Below are positions 1-9,900 of a stretch of 64,000 nt of DNA, piece after piece; the first letter of the stretch is position 1; each line of letters begins with the position of its first letter. The stretch comes from Gordonia jacobaea. Its GTDB lineage: Bacteria > Actinomycetota > Actinomycetes > Mycobacteriales > Mycobacteriaceae. The notes under the pieces were generated by a model. The model worked only from the letters and a program-made list of their open reading frames with translations. It did no database searches and was not told the DNA's origin. A program made the position numbers and the translations under genes. Location: assembly GCF_001186365.1 (NCBI RefSeq), contig NZ_LDTZ01000013.1:558001-622000 (forward strand). Reading direction: 5' to 3'.

Positions 1-1
1 G

Positions 2-1447
2 TTCGGTGCGCACCACGACGAACGGATCAGTTCTGCGCTATCCGACTGCACCCCGTCGGTCATCTTCGCCACAACCACCGTCATCGACGACGTACTCCCG
101 TACGCACAGGAGATGGCGGGAGCCACACCGACGGTCATCGAGATCGATGCGCTCGATGCCGACGCGCCCGTCGACGATTACCCGGATAACGTGCGACAAA
201 GCAAAACCGCAGTGCTGCAATATACTTCGGGCTCGACCAGCGCTCCACGCGGAGTGATGGTGTCGCACCGGAATGTCGTCACGAACCTCGACCAACTGAT
301 CAGCGACATGTTCGCTCATCACGGCGGCTGGCCCGATCCCGATACCGTGCTGGTGTCGTGGTTGCCCTTCTACCACGACATGGGCCTGCTATTGGGCATC
401 TGCGGAGGCATTCTGTCTGGCCGACGCACCGTCGACATGAGCCCGATGGCGTTCTTGCAGAAGCCATCTCGCTGGATCACCACGATGGCCTCCTACGGTA
501 AGACGTTCACCTCCGCACCCAACTTCGCGTACGAGCTCGCGGCGCGCAGGACCACCGACGACGATCTCGCGGGACGTGATCTGTCCGGCGTGACCGCGTT
601 CATGTGTGGTGCCGAGCGCGTACACGCCAGTACCGTGCGTCGGTTCGTCGACAGATTCGAGCGAAATGCGCTGCCCAGCAACATTGTTCGTCCGGCATAC
701 GGTTTGGCCGAGGCGACGCTGTACGTGGCGGCTCTGACGCCGGGACGCACGTCAGAGGGCATCAACTTCGACTTCGAGAAGCTCGCCTCAGGCTGGGCAC
801 GCCGAAGCGGTGAGGGCCAAGACGGCTCGGAACTGATGAGCCACGGACCCGAGCGTTCGGTGACCTTCCGGATCGTCGATCCTGAGTCCCGCCAGGAGAA
901 TCCCGCCGACAAGGTCGGGGAGATATGGGTGCATGGCGACAACGTTCCCGCAGGTTACTGGCGCAATCCCGAGCTCACCGAGAAGGTGTTCGGGGGATGG
1001 ATAGAAGATCCCGCGCCCACCACACCGGCCGGACCATGGCTGCGCACCGGTGATCTCGGAGTCCTGTCGGAGGGCGACCTGTTCATCACAGGCCGCATCA
1101 AGGATCTTCTGATCATCGACGGCCGCAACCACTACCCCGATGACATCGAAGGTACGGTCACCGAACTCACCCGCGGAAGGGTCGCGGCGGTGTCGGTCGA
1201 CCGTGGATCGGCGGAGCAACTCGTGGTGGTCGCCGAGGTCAAAGATCGCGGCGCGCAGGTCGATTACGCGCAGTTGCGCAACGAGGTGACTTCGGCTGTG
1301 TCGAATCGGCATGGCGTCCGGGCCGCGGACGTCGTCTTCGTTGCACCCGGCTCCATTCCGATCACCACGAGCGGCAAGACGCGTCGGTCGTCGGTCGGCG
1401 ACCATTACCGGGACGGCGTGTTCGTCGGATTGGACTCCGCGCAGTGA
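2..1447 (+). CDS. fadD26: Fatty acyl-AMP ligase (FadD26-type), 5' end outside window
   Basis: Activates a long-chain fatty acid as acyl-AMP and passes it to a polyketide synthase carrier domain instead of to CoA. About 481 residues are visible and the reading frame is open back to base 2, so roughly the first 100 residues of a ~580-residue FAAL are missing. Visible adenylation motifs are the P-loop YTSGSTSAPRGVMVSHRNV, YGLAEATLY, LRTGDLG, GRNHYPDDIE and a C-terminal ITTSGKTRRS with the catalytic Lys. The stop codon overlaps the start of PKS1, which begins with a stand-alone carrier domain, as FadD26 and PpsA do in M. tuberculosis. FAAL rather than acyl-CoA ligase is supported by context and by overall resemblance; the diagnostic FAAL insertion lies in a part I cannot align by eye. 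Confidence 0.9.
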   Translation, partial: FGAHHDERISSALSDCTPSVIFATTTVIDDVLPYAQEMAGATPTVIEIDALDADAPVDDYPDNVRQSKTAVLQYTSGSTSAPRGVMVSHRNVVTNLDQLISDMFAHHGGWPDPDTVLVSWLPFYHDMGLLLGICGGILSGRRTVDMSPMAFLQKPSRWITTMASYGKTFTSAPNFAYELAARRTTDDDLAGRDLSGVTAFMCGAERVHASTVRRFVDRFERNALPSNIVRPAYGLAEATLYVAALTPGRTSEGINFDFEKLASGWARRSGEGQDGSELMSHGPERSVTFRIVDPESRQENPADKVGEIWVHGDNVPAGYWRNPELTEKVFGGWIEDPAPTTPAGPWLRTGDLGVLSEGDLFITGRIKDLLIIDGRNHYPDDIEGTVTELTRGRVAAVSVDRGSAEQLVVVAEVKDRGAQVDYAQLRNEVTSAVSNRHGVRAADVVFVAPGSIPITTSGKTRRSSVGDHYRDGVFVGLDSAQ

Positions 1448-4400
1448 CTATGCCTCGAGACGAGGCGGATCTGAGGGCATGGCTGGTCGACCAGCTCGTG
1501 CGTATGGGTTGTGAAGCCGACGACATCGACGTCGACACTGCATTCAACGACCTCGGCGTGGGATCGCGCGATGCGGTCGTCATGTCGGGCGAACTGTCCG
1601 AACTCGCGGGTCGACAGATCTCGCCCGTCGATTTCTGGGAGCATCCGACAATCGCCACGCTGGCAGCTTTCGTCGCCAATCCCGAAGCAGCACAAGCGAA
1701 CACCGTCGACCTGCCACACTCACAGCCCACCGACGACGCCATCGCCGTCATCGGCATCGGCTGTCGGTTTCCCGGCGATGTCTTCGGTCCGGAGAAATAC
1801 TGGGATTTCCTGTTCGACCACGGCAACGGTGTCAGCACCGTCCCCGAGGGACGATGGACACAGTTCGACGACGGCCGCAACGAGACGGCCAACGCTCTGC
1901 GGCGCACCACGCGGTGGGGCGGCTACCTGTCCGAGGTCGACGCCTTCGACGCCGAGTACTTCGACATCTCACCCAGCGAGGCCGACAAGATGGACCCGCA
2001 GCAGCGTCTGCTGCTCGAGGTCACCCAGGAGGCGCTCGACCACGCCGGCATCCCTGCCGGCGCGTTGCGTCACTCGCAGACCGGTGTTTTCGCGGGTTCG
2101 TGTGCCGGTGAATACGGTGCGTTGGCGACGAGCGACCTGAGTCAGGTCGACGCGTGGTCGGGGACCGGTGGAGCGTCGTCGATCATCTCCAACCGCCTGT
2201 CGTACCACTACGACCTCCGCGGTCCGTCGGTCACCATCGACACCGCATGCTCGTCGTCGCTCGTGGCCATCCATCTCGCATGCCAGAGTCTGCGTTCGGG
2301 CGAATCGACACTCGCGCTGGCCGCTGGCGTCAATGTGATGCTGTCGCCCGCGATCACCCGCAGCTTCGATACCGCGGAGGCGATGTCGCAGAGCGGACAG
2401 TGCCACTCGTTCGACGCAGCCGCCGACGGTTATGTGCGCGGTGAGGGTGCGGGCGTCGTGGTGCTGAAAGGGCTGTCCGACGCGATTCGCGACGGCGACA
2501 ACGTGATCGCCGTCGTGCGCGGTTCTGCAGTCAATCAGGACGGCCATTCCAACGGTCTGATGGCGCCCAACCCATCGGCGCAGATGGCCGTGTTGCGCGG
2601 TGCGTACGCAGCCGCGGGCCTCACCACCCGCGACGTCGACTATGTCGAAACCCACGGCACCGGAACACTTCTAGGCGATCCCATCGAAGCACGGGCACTG
2701 GGTACCGTTCTCGGACGCGGCCGCAGCTCCGACGATCCGCTCCTCATCGGTGCGGTCAAGTCGAACATCGGTCACCTCGAGGCCGCGGCCGGTGTTGCCG
2801 GCTTCATCAAGGCTGTCCTGGCCGTCGACCGTGGCAACATCCCGGCGAATCTCGGTTTCTCCCAACCGAACCCGCACATCAACATGGACAACCTGCGCCT
2901 ACGGGTCGTTGCCGAGCACACCGTGTGGCCCGAACGCGATCGGCCTCGACGCGCCGGGGTGTCCTCGTTCGGCTTCGGCGGCACCAACGCACACGTCGTG
3001 CTCGAACAGGCCCCGCCCGCGCATGCGACTGCCGATATGAACTCTGGGGCTACGAACTCTGGGGCAAGCACCGCTGCGGTGACGACACTCACCGTGACGG
3101 CGAAGACCGCCGATCGAGTGCGCGCACAGGCTGGCGCGCTGGCCGACTGGCTCGACGGTGCCGGTGCCGACGTCTCACTGGCCGACGTCGCCCACACCCT
3201 CGATCACCACCGCACGCGACACTCCGCGTTCGCCACGGTGGCCGCGCGCGACAACCAGCAGGCTGTCGTGGGTCTGCGCGCTCTCGCGGCGGGCGACACA
3301 GCACCGGGGCTCGTCGATGTTCACGGTGGACGCTGCAGACCCGGCACGGTCTTCGTGTACTCGGGGCAGGGATCGCAGTGGGCGGGTATGGCGCGCACAC
3401 TGCTCGATTCGGAACCCGAGTTCGCGGCGGCCCTCGCCGACATCGAACCGGACTTCGTCGCACAGGTCGGCTTCTCGCTGGTCGACGTCGTCCGCGCAGG
3501 TGAACCGGTTGTCGGTATCAGCCGCATCCAGCCTGTCCTCACCGGTCTGCAGTTGGCACTCACCCGACTGTGGCGCTCGTACGGCGTCATCCCCGACGCC
3601 GTCATCGGACATTCGATGGGGGAGGTCGCGGCGGCCGTCGTGTCCGGTGCGCTGTCCGTAGCCGATGGTCTCAAGGTGATCGCAACCCGTTCGCGACTGA
3701 TGTCCGCGCTGTCGGGCCAGGGCGCGATGGCCCTCGTAGAACTCGACGCCGACGCCGCGACAGCACTGGTGAACACATATCCGGACGTGACCGTCGCGGT
3801 GCACGCGTCGCCGCGACAGACGGTGATCGCCGGCCCACCCGACCAGGTCAACGCCGCGGTAGCCAAGGTTGCCGCAAGCGACAAGCTCGCCCGCCGCATC
3901 GAGGTCGACGTCGCCTCCCACCATCCGATCATCGACCCGGTTCTGCCGGATCTCCGCACCGAGTTGGCCGATCTCGCCCCGCGTCGACCAACCATTCCGC
4001 TGATCACCACAACCCTTGCCGAGGGCGAACCGCGGTTCGACGCAGACTACTGGTGCTCGAATCTCCGCAATCCGGTGCGGTTTTCGCAGGCGATCAGCGA
4101 CGCAGGCGACACGCACGGCGTGTTCATCGAGGTCAGCCCGCACCCGATACTCACCTACGCGATCGACGACACACTCGCCGACGTTCATCACCACTCCGTC
4201 GCGACGTTGCTGCGCAACCAGGACGATGCCCTGACCTTCCACACCAACCTGAACGCGGCGCAGACCACGACGCCTCCGACGAGTTCGCACGGCGCCGAGC
4301 CGCATGTGCAGCTGCCTGCCACTGTCTGGCAGCACACGTCGCACTGGATCGAACTGCCCGAACGTACAACGGCGGCTGCGGTGGTGCCGACGAACGGCAC

Positions 4401-6921
4401 ACTGCTCGGCGAGCGTATCGACGTCGCCGACACCGCGGGCACGCATCTCTGGCGGGCAGATCTCACCGCGCACACCAAGCCGTATCCGGGTTCACACGAA
4501 CTCAACGGTCTCGAGGTGGTGCCGGTCTCGGTACTGCTCGCCACCCTGGTCGACGCCGCTCGCAGCGTCGGCATCGAGCACATCGGCGAGGTTCGATTCC
4601 ACTATCCGATCGCTCTCGACCGCCCCCGACTCGTCCAGGTCGTGGCCGCCGGCGACGTCGTGTCGATCTCGTCGCGCTCGGCGTCCGACACGTCGACGTG
4701 GGTGCGACACGCGACGGCCCGCGCGGTCGTCGAACCACCCGCGACACAGACATCCGAACTCAATGGCCTCGCGCCGATCACCGCCGCGCAGGGTCGTTCT
4801 ACGGCGGAGTTCCTGCGCGAGTGGGGTGTGACAGGCCAACCCTTCGAGTGGACCTTCTCGGGTCTGCACGGATCGGCGGAGCGGTTGTCGGCCGAAGTCG
4901 ACCTACCCGAGCCTTCCGTGGCCGCCGTACTCGACGCGGCCGCGCACCTCGCGCGCCTCGTCGACGACTCGAATCGTGACCTCATGGTGCCGTCCGCGAC
5001 CGAGTTCGTCTGGCTGGCAGACGATGTCACCGATCCGAGCGCGACGATCGACATCCGACGAAACCGCACCGTGGAGGACGGGCTGGTCGTCGACGTCACC
5101 GCGACCGGCCCAGACGGCCCGCTTCTCGACATTCGCGGACTGCGGTTCGCGGCCGTCGACGGAACCGACGCGCCGACTCCCGATCTGCCGCCAGAATCGA
5201 TGACACACGTACTCGAGTGGCAACCGATGGAGTTCGACGCCGATCGCGCTGCGACACCGAGCGGCTCGGTCGCGGTCGTCGGAGAGGGCAACGCGGTCGC
5301 AGCAGCCCTGCGCACCGCGGGCGTCGACGTCGTCGACGATGCGTCGACAGCACGCCATGTCGTCTACGTCGGCGGAGCATCGACGGGTGATCACGCCGCG
5401 GACGCGGTGCGTATGGGTTCGGAGGTCACCGACTGGGTGCGACGTCTCACTCAACGTGATAGCGCCACGACACTGTGGCTCGTGACCCGCGGTGTTCGCA
5501 CACCAACCGCGGCAGGGGATCTCGCCCAGAGCGCGCTCTGGGGACTCGCGACAGTGATCGCCGAGGAGCAACCCGATATCTGGGGCGGGCTGATCGACCT
5601 ACCGGCGGACGCAGACCTCACCGCCAACGCGTCGTCGCTCGCCGCGGCGATGGTCACACCGTTCAAGGCGATCAGATCGCTCATCGACGAGCAATTGTCC
5701 GTTCCCACAACGGTTCTGCTCGAGTCGGTTCTGCTCGAGTCTGGGCCCGTCCGGGAAGCGCTGCGGTGTCGTGCTGACGCCTCGTACCTCATCACCGGGG
5801 GCCTGGGTGCACTTGGTCTGGTGATCGCCGACTGGCTCGCCGGGCGTGGGGCACGGCGGATCATCCTCGCCGGTCGTAACGGACTACCACCCCGGCGGAC
5901 GTGGGACGACGAGAACGTCGACTCGTCCACGCGCACACGCATCGACGGTGTTCGTGCACTGGAGGCACGGGGCGTCGCAGTGGAGCCCGTGGCACTGGAC
6001 GTCGCCGACGCCTCGGCGCTGCGTGCCTTCCTCGAGCGCCGCGACGACGCGGGTGCTCCGCAGGTACGCGGCGTGATCCACGCTGCGGGTGTCACGGTGA
6101 ACCGACTCCTCACAGATACCGACGCCGAAACGCTCCACACCGTCATGCGGCCCAAAATCGCGGGCGCACAAGCTCTGTCGGAGGTCTTCGAGGCTTCCGA
6201 ACTGGACTTCTGCCATCTCACCGGAAGTGCGGGCGCCCTGTTCGGTATTCCGGGACAAGGCGGCTATGCCGCGGCGAATGCCTATCTCGACGCCTTCGCA
6301 CGCTTCGCCAACCCATCACATGGGCGCACCCTCAGCATCGACTGGGTGGCGTGGGAGGGCCTCGGCTTCGCCGCCGATGCCGACCTCGTCGTCGCCGAGC
6401 TCGAACGCGTCGGGTCGCGTCCCGTCCGGGTCGGCGAGGCACTCGCGGCGTGGGAGTACATCGACCGATTCGACGTCGCGCAAGCCGTCGTCCTTCCGCG
6501 CGCTGACGCGTCGGTGTCGTACACCGCCGACGAGATCGACACGCACGCATGGGATCGGATGGACCGCGCCGAGATGTTGAGCACCCTGGAGAACGGATTG
6601 CGCGCGATTCTCGCCCACGAGCTACGACTTCCCGAGGCCGACCTCGAATCCGATGTTCCGTTCGCCGAGTTGGGTCTCAACTCGGTGATGGCGATGTCGA
6701 TCCGCCGCGACGCGGAGAAGCTCGCCGGGATCGAACTCTCGGCCACGATGCTGTGGAACCATCCGACCGTTGCGGCGCTCGCCGCCCACCTCGCCGACAA
6801 GATCGCTCCGCAGGAGTCCGACGATGTCGACGACGAGTTCGACACCGAGTCCGACGGGCTGCTCGACAGCCTGTTCGACGACGTCGAGTCCTCACCGCTC
6901 GGAGCGGAGCCGGGGCTCTGA
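1444..6921 (+). CDS. ppsA: Type I PKS 1, PpsA-like (ACP-KS-AT-DH-KR-ACP)
   Basis: 1825 residues, close to PpsA (about 1876). Order: loading carrier (Ser41 in GVGSRDAV), KS (Cys269 in DTACSSS, then VETHGTGT and KSNIGHLE histidines), AT (Ser724 in GHSMGE; signature VASH 823-826), a dehydratase-like fold (His1018 in HELNGLEVVP, Asp1164 in DAAAH), KR (GGLGALG 1452-1458, Tyr1608 and Asn1612 in YAAAN), final carrier (Ser1747 in GLNSVM). It should accept the acyl group from the upstream ligase on its N-terminal carrier and extend it once. The KR predicts a hydroxyl; whether the DH also acts is open, and there is no ER. The C-terminal tail ends LLDSLFDDVES, the PpsA-type docking tail as I remember it. 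GTG at 1444 overlaps the ligase stop; ATG 1450 is an alternative start. Confidence 0.93.
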   Translation: MTMPRDEADLRAWLVDQLVRMGCEADDIDVDTAFNDLGVGSRDAVVMSGELSELAGRQISPVDFWEHPTIATLAAFVANPEAAQANTVDLPHSQPTDDAIAVIGIGCRFPGDVFGPEKYWDFLFDHGNGVSTVPEGRWTQFDDGRNETANALRRTTRWGGYLSEVDAFDAEYFDISPSEADKMDPQQRLLLEVTQEALDHAGIPAGALRHSQTGVFAGSCAGEYGALATSDLSQVDAWSGTGGASSIISNRLSYHYDLRGPSVTIDTACSSSLVAIHLACQSLRSGESTLALAAGVNVMLSPAITRSFDTAEAMSQSGQCHSFDAAADGYVRGEGAGVVVLKGLSDAIRDGDNVIAVVRGSAVNQDGHSNGLMAPNPSAQMAVLRGAYAAAGLTTRDVDYVETHGTGTLLGDPIEARALGTVLGRGRSSDDPLLIGAVKSNIGHLEAAAGVAGFIKAVLAVDRGNIPANLGFSQPNPHINMDNLRLRVVAEHTVWPERDRPRRAGVSSFGFGGTNAHVVLEQAPPAHATADMNSGATNSGASTAAVTTLTVTAKTADRVRAQAGALADWLDGAGADVSLADVAHTLDHHRTRHSAFATVAARDNQQAVVGLRALAAGDTAPGLVDVHGGRCRPGTVFVYSGQGSQWAGMARTLLDSEPEFAAALADIEPDFVAQVGFSLVDVVRAGEPVVGISRIQPVLTGLQLALTRLWRSYGVIPDAVIGHSMGEVAAAVVSGALSVADGLKVIATRSRLMSALSGQGAMALVELDADAATALVNTYPDVTVAVHASPRQTVIAGPPDQVNAAVAKVAASDKLARRIEVDVASHHPIIDPVLPDLRTELADLAPRRPTIPLITTTLAEGEPRFDADYWCSNLRNPVRFSQAISDAGDTHGVFIEVSPHPILTYAIDDTLADVHHHSVATLLRNQDDALTFHTNLNAAQTTTPPTSSHGAEPHVQLPATVWQHTSHWIELPERTTAAAVVPTNGTLLGERIDVADTAGTHLWRADLTAHTKPYPGSHELNGLEVVPVSVLLATLVDAARSVGIEHIGEVRFHYPIALDRPRLVQVVAAGDVVSISSRSASDTSTWVRHATARAVVEPPATQTSELNGLAPITAAQGRSTAEFLREWGVTGQPFEWTFSGLHGSAERLSAEVDLPEPSVAAVLDAAAHLARLVDDSNRDLMVPSATEFVWLADDVTDPSATIDIRRNRTVEDGLVVDVTATGPDGPLLDIRGLRFAAVDGTDAPTPDLPPESMTHVLEWQPMEFDADRAATPSGSVAVVGEGNAVAAALRTAGVDVVDDASTARHVVYVGGASTGDHAADAVRMGSEVTDWVRRLTQRDSATTLWLVTRGVRTPTAAGDLAQSALWGLATVIAEEQPDIWGGLIDLPADADLTANASSLAAAMVTPFKAIRSLIDEQLSVPTTVLLESVLLESGPVREALRCRADASYLITGGLGALGLVIADWLAGRGARRIILAGRNGLPPRRTWDDENVDSSTRTRIDGVRALEARGVAVEPVALDVADASALRAFLERRDDAGAPQVRGVIHAAGVTVNRLLTDTDAETLHTVMRPKIAGAQALSEVFEASELDFCHLTGSAGALFGIPGQGGYAAANAYLDAFARFANPSHGRTLSIDWVAWEGLGFAADADLVVAELERVGSRPVRVGEALAAWEYIDRFDVAQAVVLPRADASVSYTADEIDTHAWDRMDRAEMLSTLENGLRAILAHELRLPEADLESDVPFAELGLNSVMAMSIRRDAEKLAGIELSATMLWNHPTVAALAAHLADKIAPQESDDVDDEFDTESDGLLDSLFDDVESSPLGAEPGL

Positions 6922-9900
6922 TGGCGGCACACGACTTCGACGACAACAGCCTTCGGGAGTGGATGGTCGATCACCTCGTGGCCATGACCGGTTGTGCGCG
7001 CCACGAGGTCGACCCCGAGGCATCGATGGCCGATCTCGGTGTGGGATCGCGTGATTCGGTTGTTCTCTCGGGCGAACTCTCCGAACTCCTGCGGCGTCAC
7101 GTCTCGCCGGTCGAGTTCTGGGAGCACCCGACGATCAACTCGCTCGTCCACTACCTGTTGCACGACGAGCCCATCGACGTCAGCGACCACACGGTGAGCG
7201 CAGACACGCTCGACGACCCGATCGCGGTGGTCGGCATGAGCTGTCGCTTACCCGGTGGCGTGCACGGCACTGCGCAGTTCTGGGACTTTCTCTCAACGGG
7301 CGGCGATGCTGTCGGTACGGTTCCCGCCGAACGCTGGGAACGCTTCGACGACGGCACCCCCGAAGTGCGCGGGGCTTTGGAGTCGACGACGCGGCACGGC
7401 GCCTTCCTCGACGACATCGCCGGATTCGACGCCGACTTCTTCGAGATCACCGCGCGCGAAGCCGCAAAGATGGACCCTCAGCAACGCCTGCTTCTCGAAA
7501 CCGCCTGGGAGGCATTGGAGAATGCCGGAATCGCTCCGGGGACGCTGAAGCGGTCGCCGACGGGCGTCTTCGTCGGTGCGTGCGTCAGTGAGTACGGTTT
7601 CCTGGCCTCCACCGATCTTCCAGGCGTCGACGCGTGGAACAACCTCGGCGGAGCGCTGAGCATCATCGCCAATCGCCTGTCCTACTTCCTCGACCTGCGC
7701 GGGCCGTCGATGACCATCGACACGGCCTGCTCGTCGTCGCTGGTGGCGATCCACCTCGCATGTCAGAGCCTGCGTCTGCAGGATTGCAACGTCGCGCTGG
7801 CCGCGGGGGTCAATCTGCTTCTGTCGCCTGCGGTCTTCCACGGCTTCGATCAATCTGCCGCACTGTCGACCTCGGGTGCCTGCCACTCGTTCGACGCGGA
7901 CGCCGACGGTTTCGTCCGCGGCGAGGGCGCGGGCGTGGTGGTACTCAAGCGCCTCGGCGACGCGCTCCGCGACGGTGATCGGGTACTCGCGGTCGTGCGC
8001 GGCTCCGCGGTCAACCAGGACGGACATTCCAACGGCCTGTTCGCGCCCAATCCCGCCGCCCAGATGGAGGTGCTACGCGCTGCGTACGCGAACGCCGGTA
8101 TCGCGGCCCACGACGTCGACTTCGTCGAGACACACGGCACCGGAACACTTCTCGGCGATCCGATCGAAGCGCGTGCTCTCGGTACCGTTCTCGGGCGCGG
8201 CAGGCAGGCAGACAAACCACTCCTTCTCGGAGCGGTGAAGTCGAACCTCGGGCACCTCGAGGCCGCCGCAGGTGTCGCAGGATTCATCAAAACCGTGCTC
8301 GCGGTGCAACGCGGGACGATCCCGGCCAACCTCCACTATCGAAACCCCAACCCGCACATCCCGTTCGAGCAACTACGACTGCGGGTGGTCGATTCGGCGA
8401 CCGCCTGGCCGACCACTGAGGGTCCGCGCCGGGCGGGAGTGTCGTCGTTCGGTTTCGGCGGCACCAACGCTCATGTCGTCCTCGAACAGGCACCGTCGGT
8501 ACGTCGAGCAGCTGCAGCCGACGACGATCCTGTACAAGCCGTTGCGACACTTGTCATCTCGGGTAAGAGCCCCGCGCGGGTCTCGGCCCAGGCCGCTGCG
8601 ATCGCCGAATGGATGGATTCCGACGGCGCGGGCGTTCCGCTCCCCGATATCGCCCACACGCTCAATCACCACCGGGCAGCACTACCGGTCTTCGGGTCGG
8701 TCACCGCCCGCGATCGTGCCGGGGCCATCGCAGGCCTGGTCGCTCTCGCGGCAGGGGAGAGCGCAGAAGGCGTCCGATTGCCCGCAAACGCTTCACCAGG
8801 ACCGGGCACCGTCTTCGTTTACTCCGGTCAGGGATCGCAGTGGGTCTCGATGGCCGCTGCTCTGCTCACCGACGAACCGGCGTTCGCCGCGGCAATCGAC
8901 GAACTCGACGATGATTTCGTCGCGGATGTGGGATTCTCCCTGCGCGATGTCATCAGCGAGCAGAAGGATCTGCACGGCGACGCCGAGGTGCAGCCAGTCC
9001 TGCTGGGCATCCAACTGGCGCTGACGAAACTGTGGGGCAGCTACGGGGTTCATCCCGACGCAGTCATCGGTCAGTCGATGGGCGAGGTCACCGCCGCAGT
9101 CGTCGCCGGTGCGCTGACGCAAGCCGAAGGGCTACGCGTCATTGCCGTTCGCTCGACATTGATGGCACGACTCGGCGGCCAGGGCGCTGTCGCGCTGCTG
9201 CGCGTGGGCGCCGACGAAGTCGAAGAGCTATTGACCACCCACACCGGTGTCGAGATCTCCGGACGCCTCGCGCCGCGTCAGACCGTCGTCGCCGGCCCGG
9301 TCGACGCGGTGGACGCCGTCGTCGCGCAGGTCTCGGAGACCGGTCGCTTCGCGCGACGGGTAAATATGGAGGTCGCGTCACACACGGCCCTCATGGATCC
9401 GATACTCGACGAACTGCGTTGCGCGCTCGAAGGACTCACACCCCGACAGCCCCGCATCGACTTCTTCTCGACCGTGACACCCGGAACCACTCCCACCGCA
9501 GACGCCGACTACTGGGTGGCCAACGTCCGACAGCCGGTATCCCTTGCTGAAGCGGTCGGCGCTGCGGCTCTCGAGAACGCGACATTCGTCGAGATCAGCC
9601 CGCATCCGATGCTGACCCAGGCGGTCGCCGAGACACTGGAGAATACCGACGCCCTACACAACGTGATCGGCACGCTGATCCGCGATGGTGACGACACCGT
9701 GTCGTTCCACACCGCGGTGAGCGCCGCGGCCACCACGAGGCCGCCAAGTACCCCGCATCCGCCGGAGCCACATCCGGTGTTGCCCGCAACGCCGTGGCAG
9801 CACGTCGAGTACTGGATGCCGACCCCGCAGCGGCACGCCGAGCAGGTGGCAACCTCGGCCCCGACAGGACCGGTCGACACCGCGATCCCGGCACAGTGGT

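Noticed and set aside
6549..6920. Upstream extension of the PKS2 frame
   Set aside because: Overlaps the PKS1 carrier domain; the TGATG junction gives the natural start followed by a carrier domain.
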